Assembly: GCA_026394095.1 (NCBI GenBank)
Contig: JAPKYY010000601.1
Span: 1 to 8,775, forward strand
Direction: 5' to 3'
Length of the DNA stretch: 8,775 bases
Source of the DNA: Acidobacteriota bacterium
GTDB taxonomy: Bacteria > Acidobacteriota > Terriglobia > Bryobacterales > Bryobacteraceae
Made by a program: the position numbers and the translations under genes. Of the stretch, positions 1 to 6,676 are shown one piece after another. The notes beneath the pieces were generated by a model. The model searched no databases. It had not been told where the DNA came from and saw only the letters and a list, made by a program, of their open reading frames with translations. Numbering within the stretch: position 1 is the first letter of the stretch; the number at the start of each line of letters is the position of its first letter.

Positions 1-1
1 C

Positions 2-115
2 TGCCAGCCCGGCATTCACCGCAGCCCTCATAAGGCATCAGAGGATACGATCTACTTCGACAATTTCATCCTTGCCGACAAGCTCGAAGATGTCTTGTTG
101 CCTAGTTCAAGATAA
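2..115 (+). CDS. C-terminal fragment of an unidentified protein (open at left edge)
   Basis: From base 2 one plus-strand frame stays open for 37 codons and stops with TAA at 113-115; its start lies outside the window. The translation reads CQPGIHRSPHKASEDTIYFD and continues NFILADKLEDVLLPSSR. It looks protein-like: the alternating 'TIYFDNFIL' run resembles the last strand of a beta-sandwich domain, and about 62 percent of third codon positions are G or C. The other two plus frames either stop at once (31-33) or give a Ser/Thr-rich shadow of the opposite gene. It converges on the quinoprotein gene and overlaps its end by 14 bp (102-115). I do not recognise the family. The fragment is short, so a chance open frame remains possible. 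Confidence 0.42.
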   Translation, partial: CQPGIHRSPHKASEDTIYFDNFILADKLEDVLLPSSR

Positions 116-1778
116 AGGCCCACAGCGTATCGCCAGTGGCGACCGTTAAATACTGATGGCCGTCCAGCAGAAAGGTCTGCGGTGCATTGGTAATGTTGCC
201 GATGCGGGCATTCCAATGTGGCTTGCCGGTTTTCGCGTCATGCGCCACCAGATTACCCATGCCGTCGCCGGCAAAAACAAGGCCACCGGCTGTGGCCAGG
301 ATTCCGCCGCCACCGCCATTCCCGTAGTAGCGATGCCGCCATACTACTTTGCCGTTACGGTAGTCGATGGCGCTTAGATAATTGCCGCCCGTGCCAACTG
401 CGGCCTCTTCTTTGCCACCAAGCCCCATCGAGCCACGCGGATCAATGTCTGTCAGGTAGAAGAGTGAATAGCCATTGCCTTCAGGCACATAGAACAGCCC
501 CGTGTCGGGAGAGTATGCTGGCGGCTGCCAATTCACCGTGCCGTCCGATGTAGGTGAAACCAGCGCTCCACCAACGGTTGGATCCTTTAGCGGATCATGT
601 TCTGGCCCGCCGAATTTGTTCAAACCCTTGGCCCAGTTTGTCCATTGTCCATACTTGGCCGTTACCAGGCGCTCCCCGGTCACTCGATCGAGCGTGAAGA
701 AGTAGCCGTTTCGAGCTGCGGTAAGTACAAGCTTGCGCATCTTGCCGTTGAAGGGGGCGTCGACAAGAACCGGAGTCTGTGCAGAGTCGTAATCGTGCAT
801 GTCGTGCGGAGAAGTCTGGAAGTACCAGGCCATCTTGCCTGTCTCGACGTTGATTGCTACCAGCGAACAGGTGAAGAGGTTGTCGCCATCGCCGCGTTTG
901 CCGGTTGTGTAAGCAGGAGTCGGGTTGCCAGTGCCGATGATGTAGAGCTTGGTTTCTGGATCGTAAGCTCCCGGGATCCAGGTTTGCGCACCACCATGCC
1001 GGGCTGCATCGAGACTGGCCCAGGTATCAAGGCCAGGGTCGCCCTTCTGCATCGGCACGGTATAGAACTTCCACTGCAGGTCTCCGGTCTCGGCATCAAA
1101 TGAAAGCAGGAAGCCAGGAGAATCGATATCGTTGCCGGTGCCGACCAGCACGTGGTTGCCGACGACAATGGGTGCTGGTGTTGAGAAGTATCCTTGCTCG
1201 AGATCGGCGATGGTTTTGTGCCAGCGTTCTTTGCCGGTCTTGGCATCCAGCGAAACGAGGTAGTTATCTGGAGTCTCCATGTAGAGGTAGTTGTTCCAGA
1301 TCGCCATCCCGCGGTTGCCGATGTGTGTGCCGCCACGGGTCTTCCAGTAGTAATGCCAGAGCTCTCGGCCATCGCGTGCATCTACGGCCCAGGCGTTGTC
1401 GGGCATTGTGAAATAAAGAGTGCCATCTACGGCCAGCACCGAGGCTTTGATCGTGCCACCACCGGCTGCAAGTTCTCCTGTTCCCTCACCACCAACAATC
1501 AGCTTGGCAGGTGGGCCGCCGCCAAACCTTCCGCGTCCAGCGCCAGCTGGCGGGGGCATGCCCGGCGTATAGCGGACGCTCCAGGCCAGCGAGAGATGCT
1601 TTACCGTCGAGGTGTTGATCAGGTTGAGCGCGCTGAATCTACGGCCAGAATAATCGCCGTTATAGGTGGGCCAGGAATCCTTGAGCGGCTTGAGCAGCTC
1701 TTCAGGTGCCACACCACTTCCCTGTGCAAACGATGCTACAGAAACAGTCAATAGGAGTAGGAATGGGAGGAACTTCAT
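102..1778 (-). CDS. Exported quinoprotein (PQQ-dehydrogenase-like beta-propeller), no haem domain
   Basis: A 558-residue protein with a Sec leader (about residues 1-19, cut after SFA-Q or near it), then a beta-propeller of the methanol/alcohol dehydrogenase type. Repeated W-docking motifs are visible (DAKTGKERW 178-186, DAETGDLQW 228-236, NVETGKMAW 310-318), plus the C-terminal ILATAGGLVFAGD signature (493-505). The catalytic-loop region reads SPHDMHDYDSAQTP; D329 fits the catalytic Asp and D331 sits two residues on. The protein has only one cysteine (C304). The vicinal Cys-Cys pair that normally precedes the 'NRG' motif is replaced by GTHIGNRG (150-157). Residues 72-110 form a Gly/Pro-rich insert. 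There is no cytochrome domain, so electrons would pass to the cytochrome encoded just upstream, whose stop overlaps this ATG (ATGA); GGTG eight bases before the ATG is a usable ribosome site. Acidobacteria have related families thought to lack PQQ, so cofactor and substrate are uncertain. Confidence 0.92.
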   Translation of the reverse strand: MKFLPFLLLLTVSVASFAQGSGVAPEELLKPLKDSWPTYNGDYSGRRFSALNLINTSTVKHLSLAWSVRYTPGMPPPAGAGRGRFGGGPPAKLIVGGEGTGELAAGGGTIKASVLAVDGTLYFTMPDNAWAVDARDGRELWHYYWKTRGGTHIGNRGMAIWNNYLYMETPDNYLVSLDAKTGKERWHKTIADLEQGYFSTPAPIVVGNHVLVGTGNDIDSPGFLLSFDAETGDLQWKFYTVPMQKGDPGLDTWASLDAARHGGAQTWIPGAYDPETKLYIIGTGNPTPAYTTGKRGDGDNLFTCSLVAINVETGKMAWYFQTSPHDMHDYDSAQTPVLVDAPFNGKMRKLVLTAARNGYFFTLDRVTGERLVTAKYGQWTNWAKGLNKFGGPEHDPLKDPTVGGALVSPTSDGTVNWQPPAYSPDTGLFYVPEGNGYSLFYLTDIDPRGSMGLGGKEEAAVGTGGNYLSAIDYRNGKVVWRHRYYGNGGGGGILATAGGLVFAGDGMGNLVAHDAKTGKPHWNARIGNITNAPQTFLLDGHQYLTVATGDTLWAFILN

Positions 1779-2641
1779 TTTAGGGTCACCAGGTAGGCAG
1801 TCACGTTGTGTACATCTTTGTCGGCGTATACAGAAAGCAGTTCACGGTGTGGCGTCAGAGGGTCGTTTACTTCCACCTTCGGCACATCTCCGTCGCGCCG
1901 GAAGGAGCGTATAGAGCCATCGGCAAGCTCAAGCGTCACAACGAAGTCGTCGATGCGCACGAGCCGGCCTTGAACTGCAGCACCGCCGTTGGCTGGCTTT
2001 ACCGTGACAGTCACTACGCGACGGGGAGACTCGCTTGCCGCACCACGGCCGGCTCTTCCGCCGCCCGCCACCCAGGTATTCTGCAGCACCTTCGGGTCTT
2101 TGATTCTTGTCGCGATCCTCTTCAGATCTCCTGTCGCCGAATGACAGCTCGAGCACTTTGCTTCAAAGTAGACCTTGCCTGCCTCGGCGTTGCCCACGAG
2201 AATCGTCGGTGGTTCCTGTGCGCTGGGCGGTTTGCCCTGCCCGCCAATCGTGGAGAGAACGCTTCGCACATAAGCGGCTACAGCCCTGGCATCCTCAGGA
2301 CTCATCGGTATTGCCGGCATCCCTCCGCTCTGCAGGCTGCCCTGAATGACAGGGACAATCTTTTCACCCTCGCGGTCGCTTAAAGAGAGTTGCGAGCGCA
2401 AAAGATTTGGCCCGCCCATATCGCCACCGCGCAGGTCAGCACCATGGCAACCCCGGCAGGAGATTCCGTAAATGCCCTTGCCTTTGGATACCTTTGCCGG
2501 ATCTTCTTCTGCCCTTTGCTGGCCAGGAACAAAGCCGCCCTGACGCCTGGGTGCCTGGCCGGGAGGCTGAGCCCAGGCATTGCTGGATGCAGCAACAGCC
2601 AATGCCACGTGGAATGCAATCCGATACTTCAGACTCAACAT
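1775..2641 (-). CDS. Exported two-haem c-type cytochrome with inserted beta domain
   Basis: A 288-residue protein with a Sec leader (residues 1-24, ending NAWA-Q), then a Gln/Pro/Arg-rich linker. The first haem domain has CRGCH (62-66) and a likely Met ligand, M108 or M113, in GGMPAIPM. It ends with helix DARAVAAYVRSVL. The second haem site is CSSCH (163-167). Between it and the terminal helix (DVHNVTAYLVTLK, 276-288) lies a roughly 60-residue strand-rich stretch (208-256), similar to the beta insert found in cytochrome domains of large exported dehydrogenases. There is no methionine after residue 113, so the second haem cannot have a Met ligand; H265 and H278 are candidates. It is followed by the quinoprotein gene with a 4-bp overlap and is its likely electron acceptor. 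ATG 2641 is chosen because a GAGG lies five bases upstream and a clean signal peptide follows. Confidence 0.9.
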   Translation of the reverse strand: MLSLKYRIAFHVALAVAASSNAWAQPPGQAPRRQGGFVPGQQRAEEDPAKVSKGKGIYGISCRGCHGADLRGGDMGGPNLLRSQLSLSDREGEKIVPVIQGSLQSGGMPAIPMSPEDARAVAAYVRSVLSTIGGQGKPPSAQEPPTILVGNAEAGKVYFEAKCSSCHSATGDLKRIATRIKDPKVLQNTWVAGGGRAGRGAASESPRRVVTVTVKPANGGAAVQGRLVRIDDFVVTLELADGSIRSFRRDGDVPKVEVNDPLTPHRELLSVYADKDVHNVTAYLVTLK

Positions 2642-2664
2642 GAATACCTCATGAAAAAAACCTC
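2635..2664 (-). promoter_or_regulatory. Duplicated ribosome site and five-codon leader before the cytochrome gene
   Basis: On the minus strand the 33-base gap after the permease holds two similar units: GAGG, seven T and CATG (2664-2650), then GAGGTATTCATG (2650-2639). The second gives the cytochrome start. The first places an ATG (2652) eight bases after GAGG; it opens a five-codon frame (Met-Arg-Tyr-Ser-Cys) that stops at 2637-2635, overlapping the cytochrome start out of frame. It could be a translational-coupling leader or a chance duplication. The seven-T run is too isolated to be a terminator, because no strong hairpin precedes it. Confidence 0.3.
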
Positions 2665-2674
2665 GTTGATGACA

Positions 2675-4000
2675 TCATGGCATGCGACGGCCTTTTTGGA
2701 AGGTCCAACGGCCCAATCCTAGTAAAAACAGGGAGCCGCCCAGAATCTTTGCCTCAAAAAGCCACACATTGCTGATGTCTTCTGTGGGCAACACTGAGAA
2801 AGCCAGCGCGATCAGAATCACGAATATTCCCGAGACCGGTGCCCACCGCAACCCGGCCTTCCACGCACTCCCGAAGATGTATAAAAAGGGAGGGAAACTG
2901 CCCAGCACCATCATCGAAACCAATTCCTGATATGCAGCCCGCATGGTATCCCCCAATTGCATCAACAACAAAAGCGCAGTGGCTACAAATGCCAGGGCAA
3001 ACATCGAGACATGTGGTGTCTGCCATTTGGGGTGAATGCGTGCGAAGACTGGGGGCAGTAATCCATCGCGTGCGGCTGCAAAAGAGAGTCTTGCCGTTGC
3101 AGAGACGATTCCGCCGAGTTGCCCGAGCATGCTCAGCACTGAGAACACCGCAAACAGGGCAGGCAACCAGAACCAGTCCAGTCTGGTGGCTCCCACTTGC
3201 GCAGCCTGCATAATGCCAAAAAGGACGTTGGTTTCCTCAGGCTTTTGCAGTACGAGGATGGCAAATGTCGCCACGCAATAGAAGAGCACCCCGGCAAGCC
3301 CGGCTATCCAGCCGCCGAGGCGGATGGTCCGGCCAGGGTCTCGAATCTCTTCGCCCATCATCCCCAATAACTCAATGCCTGTGACGGCAAAGGCAATCTG
3401 CGACCACAGGTTAAGTGTGTCCAATCCCATTGGTGGAATCAGGCTCAACTCTGTTGCTGGCCCCTGACGCCAGTAGACTGTAAATGCAGCCAACATCAAC
3501 AGCAGCGCCATCAACCAGGTGGCGAGGCTCCCGGCGTTTTGGTTCCAGCGTCCGATTCGTACACCCAACAGATTCACCCCAACGCCTGTCCAGATTGCGA
3601 TCACAGCGAGTGTCACTATGAGCGCGCGATTCTCTATCATGGCAGGATTTATTGCGTAGATAGCGATGCTGACGTAGGCCAGTGCTGCGTTGGGCACCCA
3701 ACTTGCAATCCCCACCCAATACAGCCAGAATGCGAGGAATCCGTGCCAATCTCCAAAATCGTCCCGGGCCCAGACATACTGGCCACCGGCACCAGGCATT
3801 CGAGTAGCGAGCACACCAATGGCCTGAGCCGTAGGCCCGACAAAGAACAGACCCGCGAGTAAAAACAGGGTCACAGACCCCGGCCCTGCGTGAGCCGCTG
3901 TCGCTAGCCAGCGTGTGCCAACAATGCAGGCAATCCCGAGCAGCGTCACATCACGCAGCCCCAAACCCCGAATTAGCTGCGCAGCTGCTGGTTGGCTCAT
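2675..4000 (-). CDS. APC-superfamily amino acid permease
   Basis: A 441-residue membrane protein with about twelve hydrophobic segments, the usual length for an amino acid/polyamine/organocation transporter. Family marks in order: LGLRDVTLLGIACIVGTRW (13-31), where TM1 normally carries a G-x-G turn; PGAGGQYVWARDDFG (69-83); the TM6 region FAVTGIELLGMMGEEIRDPG (204-223); and the loop SFAAARDGLLPPVFARIHPK (306-325) followed by TPH. It should import an amino acid or related amine by proton or sodium symport or by exchange; the sequence does not give the substrate. It is the first gene of the minus-strand unit and lies 33 bp before the cytochrome gene. There is no purine-rich ribosome site before ATG 4000 (the preceding bases are CTCTCCAAG), so a leaderless message is possible. 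An amino acid carrier upstream of a cytochrome/quinoprotein pair is an unusual order. Confidence 0.92.
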   Translation of the reverse strand: MSQPAAAQLIRGLGLRDVTLLGIACIVGTRWLATAAHAGPGSVTLFLLAGLFFVGPTAQAIGVLATRMPGAGGQYVWARDDFGDWHGFLAFWLYWVGIASWVPNAALAYVSIAIYAINPAMIENRALIVTLAVIAIWTGVGVNLLGVRIGRWNQNAGSLATWLMALLLMLAAFTVYWRQGPATELSLIPPMGLDTLNLWSQIAFAVTGIELLGMMGEEIRDPGRTIRLGGWIAGLAGVLFYCVATFAILVLQKPEETNVLFGIMQAAQVGATRLDWFWLPALFAVFSVLSMLGQLGGIVSATARLSFAAARDGLLPPVFARIHPKWQTPHVSMFALAFVATALLLLMQLGDTMRAAYQELVSMMVLGSFPPFLYIFGSAWKAGLRWAPVSGIFVILIALAFSVLPTEDISNVWLFEAKILGGSLFLLGLGRWTFQKGRRMP

Positions 4001-4036
4001 CTTGGAGAGTGTACCAATGCTAGGCTAATGAGTCAT
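4001..4036. promoter_or_regulatory. Compact divergent promoter region between permease and hydrolase
   Basis: Only 34 bp separate the two divergent starts. Minus strand: a possible -35 ATGACT (4036-4031), a 17-base spacer, then a possible -10 TACACT (4013-4008), placing transcription start on or next to the permease ATG. Plus strand: a possible -35 TTGGAG (4002-4007), a 16-base spacer, then a possible -10 GCTAAT (4024-4029), placing transcription start at about the hydrolase ATG. Both fit leaderless messages, and neither gene has a proper ribosome site. TTGG (4002-4005) and CCAA (4014-4017) form a small inverted repeat that could be an operator. Every hexamer is a partial match, so true promoters may instead lie inside the genes. 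Confidence 0.35.
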
Positions 4037-5339
4037 GAATCGTCGTGCTTTTGCAGGGGCTTTCGCTGCCGCCGCTTTGATCCCTTTAAAGGCAGCTTCT
4101 CCGCGCATCGAGACTGCTGCTCTTAGGGCTGATCTCGAAGCTCTAAGCCTCATCGGGAGGCCAGCCGGTGGCACCTTCGAGAGTGGCGTCAGCCGCATCG
4201 GATACTCTGATGCAGATATCGCCGGTCGCAAATTCTTCATGGACTTGCTCAAACAGGCCGGGGCAACCCTGCGCATCGATGCCGCTGGCAATATCTTTGG
4301 CTCCCGGCCCGGCACAGACAGCTCATTGCCCCCACTCCTCTTTGGCTCGCACATCGATTCTGTGCCTCAGGGTGGCAACTTCGATGGGTGCCTCGGCTCC
4401 CTGACGGCGGTGCAAATTCTTCGCGTTTTGAATGAACAGAAGATCACCACACGCCGGCCCCTTACGGTTGTGGCCTGGGCTTGTGAAGAGGCGTCTTTCT
4501 CCGGCACCAGTCTGAACGGTAGCCGTGCGGCTGCAGGAGTGCTCAAGCCTAACGAGTTGCAGATGGTTTCGCGTGGACTCAACAAGGCAGAGGCCATCCG
4601 GCGCATCGGTGGCGAGCCGGCAAAACTGGAGACAGCCTTGATTCGGCGCGGCACCTATCACGCCTACCTCGAACTTCACATTGAACAGGGTGGCACCCTT
4701 GAACGCGAAGGCATCCCGATCGGTGTAGTAGACGGTATTGTCTCGATCGACGACTATCATGTCGTGGTGAAAGGTGCCCCCAATCATGCTGGCACTACAC
4801 CGATGCGCGACCGCCAGGACGCTCTGATTGCCGCTGCACAATTGACGCTCGCCGTTCGTGAGATCGTGATGGCTGAAGCAGGCAATCAGGTTGGAACCGT
4901 TGGCCACCTTGAGGTAAGCCCCAACGCGGTCAACGTCATCCCGGGCGAAGTGCAGATGAGCATTGAAATTCGCGACCTCTCTTCTGCCAAGCTCGAACGT
5001 CTGGCCGAAAAGATCAGAACCCGCGCCACTGCGATTGCCTCGGAATCACGAACTCAAATCACGATCACGAGCAATGGCCACAATGAAGCCGCAGTTGCTT
5101 CACCCGAGATCCAGCGAGTGATCGAGGCCTCCGCCAACAAGCTCAAGCTCAAGACACGTCATTTGCCCAGCGGTGCTGGCCACGATGCCCAACAAATGGC
5201 GAAGTTGATGCCCATGGGTATGATCTTCATCCCGAGCATTGGTGGCATAAGTCATTCCCCGAAAGAACTCAGCACGTGGGAGCATTGCGCAAACGGAGCT
5301 AATGTAATGCTGGAAACCGTTCTCGAACTGGCTCGCTAA
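4035..5339 (+). CDS. Tat-exported M20-family zinc amidohydrolase (allantoate / N-carbamoyl-L-amino acid hydrolase type)
   Basis: A 434-residue enzyme, with a twin-arginine leader (NRRAFAGAF then a hydrophobic stretch to about residue 21) added to a full-length M20 hydrolase of roughly 410 residues. Metal and catalytic motifs: FGSHIDSVPQGGNFDGCLGS with H106 and D117; ACEEASFSGTSLNGSRAAAG with E151 (likely base) and E152 (ligand); LELHIEQG with H215; and GGISHSP with H407. The dimerisation-domain marker NHAGTTPMRDRQDAL (250-264) and SGAGHDAQ (379-386) are also present. The family cleaves ureido or carbamoyl groups from allantoate, ureidoglycine, N-carbamoyl amino acids or beta-ureidopropionate. 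The usual 'EEGSRF' reads EEASFS here, so the substrate may differ. Relatives are mostly cytoplasmic; export is notable. It is divergent from the permease, which could import the freed amino acid. Its TAA overlaps the stop of the convergent gene. Confidence 0.92.
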   Translation: MNRRAFAGAFAAAALIPLKAASPRIETAALRADLEALSLIGRPAGGTFESGVSRIGYSDADIAGRKFFMDLLKQAGATLRIDAAGNIFGSRPGTDSSLPPLLFGSHIDSVPQGGNFDGCLGSLTAVQILRVLNEQKITTRRPLTVVAWACEEASFSGTSLNGSRAAAGVLKPNELQMVSRGLNKAEAIRRIGGEPAKLETALIRRGTYHAYLELHIEQGGTLEREGIPIGVVDGIVSIDDYHVVVKGAPNHAGTTPMRDRQDALIAAAQLTLAVREIVMAEAGNQVGTVGHLEVSPNAVNVIPGEVQMSIEIRDLSSAKLERLAEKIRTRATAIASESRTQITITSNGHNEAAVASPEIQRVIEASANKLKLKTRHLPSGAGHDAQQMAKLMPMGMIFIPSIGGISHSPKELSTWEHCANGANVMLETVLELAR

Positions 5340-6337
5340 GCCCCAACTCCGTGGGCGACGTCAATCGCATGGCGCAGCCTCTTCCAGTCCGTTTCGCCTG
5401 CAACCGTGCAGTCAGCCCCAAGGATGAATTGCTTCGGCCAGCTCTTGACCACCCGCTTGATCTCGGTCTCAACCTCGGCTGGGCTGCCCTTGGCAATGAC
5501 GCCGTGCCGGTCCATGCCACCCATAAAGGGTCGCTTGAATAGCCGCGAAATTTCCTGCGCCGACATTTCTTTCTCGGTCAGCCGAACGTTGCTGTTGATG
5601 ACATGCCCCGGGTAATCGTAGACAGCATCGAAGTTCGCGTAAGGGGCCACGTAGTCGCAAACATGCAGAATATTGAACGCGCAAGCCTTCTGGATCTCCT
5701 TCATCGAGACCAAGTCGTAGGGCTTGATGTAGTCCGAGAAGATTTTTGGGCTACTGAAGCGCTTGGCCTCAGACCCCTGTGTCGACATGTAGAAGCCGTC
5801 GATGCCTTCTTTGATGCAGGCGCGCACAAAGAGCATCTGGCTCTCAGTCAAAATCTCCATACCTTTCTTTACTGCCTCGGGGTTCTCTTCCAGGTGCTGC
5901 TTAAGCAAGGGAGAGCTGGCGCAATGGCCCGCACACATGAATGGAGAGTAGAGCGTCATCAGGATCAGCGAATCCTTCTTGCTCGACTTCACAACCTCGC
6001 GAACGGTCTGCAACAACGGCTCATAAAAATCGAGCTTGCGCAATGCGAGCTTTGACCAATCTGCGGGCTTCTGCAGAAACTCTTGCCTCGTATAGGTCTG
6101 CTCAAACTGGATCTTTACGAAGTCCATGTTCGTCTGCTGAAAGAACTCGAGATGCCGCTTGGTCGCCGCAGACCCCGCCTTGTAGGGATCGCCGAAATGC
6201 AGAAAGAACGCAGCAGGAGTGTAATTGGGGATTGGCTTCCCAGCAAGCCAATCCATCATTCGTTTCCGCTTATTGGCAGGCGCAGCCAATGCACTGCTAC
6301 CGGCAAGAGACATTCCGAGAAAGTCGCGACGATTCAT
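5336..6337 (-). CDS. Tat-exported UroD-superfamily protein with a methyltransferase-like zinc motif
   Basis: 333 residues from ATG 6337. This start is preferred because the protein then opens MNRRDFLGMSLAG, a good twin-arginine motif. A GTG at 6352 would add five residues and has no ribosome site; AGGTG lies 12 bases before 6337. The body matches the uroporphyrinogen decarboxylase/MtaA fold: SLILMTLYSPF mid-protein, GIDGFYMSTQG, ILHVCDYVAPYANFDAVYDY, MGGMDRHG, and a last strand ILGADCTV followed by helix DWKRLRHAIDVAH. H225, C227 and C310 form the H-x-C...C pattern that binds zinc in corrinoid methyltransferases (MtaA, MtbA) of this superfamily; true UroD lacks it. So methyl transfer or another zinc-dependent role is more likely than haem synthesis. 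C135 and C139 are extra cysteines. It is the last gene of the operon, 18 bp after the copper lipoprotein. The substrate is unknown. Confidence 0.86.
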   Translation of the reverse strand: MNRRDFLGMSLAGSSALAAPANKRKRMMDWLAGKPIPNYTPAAFFLHFGDPYKAGSAATKRHLEFFQQTNMDFVKIQFEQTYTRQEFLQKPADWSKLALRKLDFYEPLLQTVREVVKSSKKDSLILMTLYSPFMCAGHCASSPLLKQHLEENPEAVKKGMEILTESQMLFVRACIKEGIDGFYMSTQGSEAKRFSSPKIFSDYIKPYDLVSMKEIQKACAFNILHVCDYVAPYANFDAVYDYPGHVINSNVRLTEKEMSAQEISRLFKRPFMGGMDRHGVIAKGSPAEVETEIKRVVKSWPKQFILGADCTVAGETDWKRLRHAIDVAHGVGA

Positions 6338-6355
6338 GTCAGTAGCATACACCTG

Positions 6356-6676
6356 CTACGGTTTTGCCAACACAACTTCATCGATCCAGTAGTCGTAGCT
6401 AGAATCGCTTTGGTTTACTCGCGCCCGGATATGGGCCCCAACTTTCAACCGTTCGAAGATCTTCGGATCTTTGACAGGAAATTCCATTGTCATCGCATCC
6501 ATCCATACATCGCCCTTTTCATCGGTGATCGTCTCATGCTTGATCACTGCCACGAGATCATCCTTGAGAAGCCGCACTACTTCCCCGCTCAGGCGATAGT
6601 GTTGGACCTTCTCTGGCGTCGGAGTTTGTTGCGAACACGACGCCAGAAGCAAAATTGCTGCAAGCAGCAAACGCAT
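6356..6676 (-). CDS. CusF-like copper-binding lipoprotein
   Basis: A 106-residue protein with a lipoprotein leader: MRLLLAAILLLASC, lipobox LASC with lipid-bearing C14. After a short linker comes a small beta-barrel domain (about 26-104): YRLSGEVVRL, IKHETI, DVWMDAMTMEFPVKD, LKVGAHIRARV and WIDEVVLA. In E. coli CusF, Cu(I)/Ag(I) is held by one His and two Met of an 'MTM' motif, with a Trp stacked on the metal. H47, M62, M64 and W58 match this set, with the Trp one residue further from the first Met than in CusF. The role is probably periplasmic copper or silver binding or delivery. Its ATG directly follows the TAG of the superoxide dismutase gene (0 bp), so translation is likely coupled. The same fold recurs at the C-terminus of the first operon gene. 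Confidence 0.82.
   Translation of the reverse strand: MRLLLAAILLLASCSQQTPTPEKVQHYRLSGEVVRLLKDDLVAVIKHETITDEKGDVWMDAMTMEFPVKDPKIFERLKVGAHIRARVNQSDSSYDYWIDEVVLAKP

Noticed and set aside
597..1754. Long plus-strand open frames (597-1103 and 1194-1754)
   Set aside because: They are antisense to the conserved quinoprotein propeller; Cys/Arg-rich translations without recognisable motifs are typical shadows in GC-rich DNA.
2667..2677. Near-palindrome TGATGACATCA at the permease stop
   Set aside because: Five-base arms around one base are expected by chance, and no second copy or promoter context was seen.
2653..2722. Plus-strand ATG with a Lys-rich start that looks like a small signal-peptide gene
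   Set aside because: It comes from the seven-A run opposite the cytochrome leader and then runs antisense to the permease C-terminus; no ribosome site precedes it.
4323..4907. A 194-codon minus-strand open frame
   Set aside because: It is antisense to the catalytic half of the M20 hydrolase, whose metal-binding motifs fix the true frame.
5340..5357. GCCC...GGGC hairpin just past the hydrolase stop
   Set aside because: A four-base stem with a nine-base loop and no following T run; it is also inside the opposite coding sequence, so it is not a credible terminator.
6338..6352. GTG 6352 as the start of the UroD-like gene
   Set aside because: It would place five residues before the twin-arginine motif and has no ribosome site; ATG 6337 gives a standard Tat leader.
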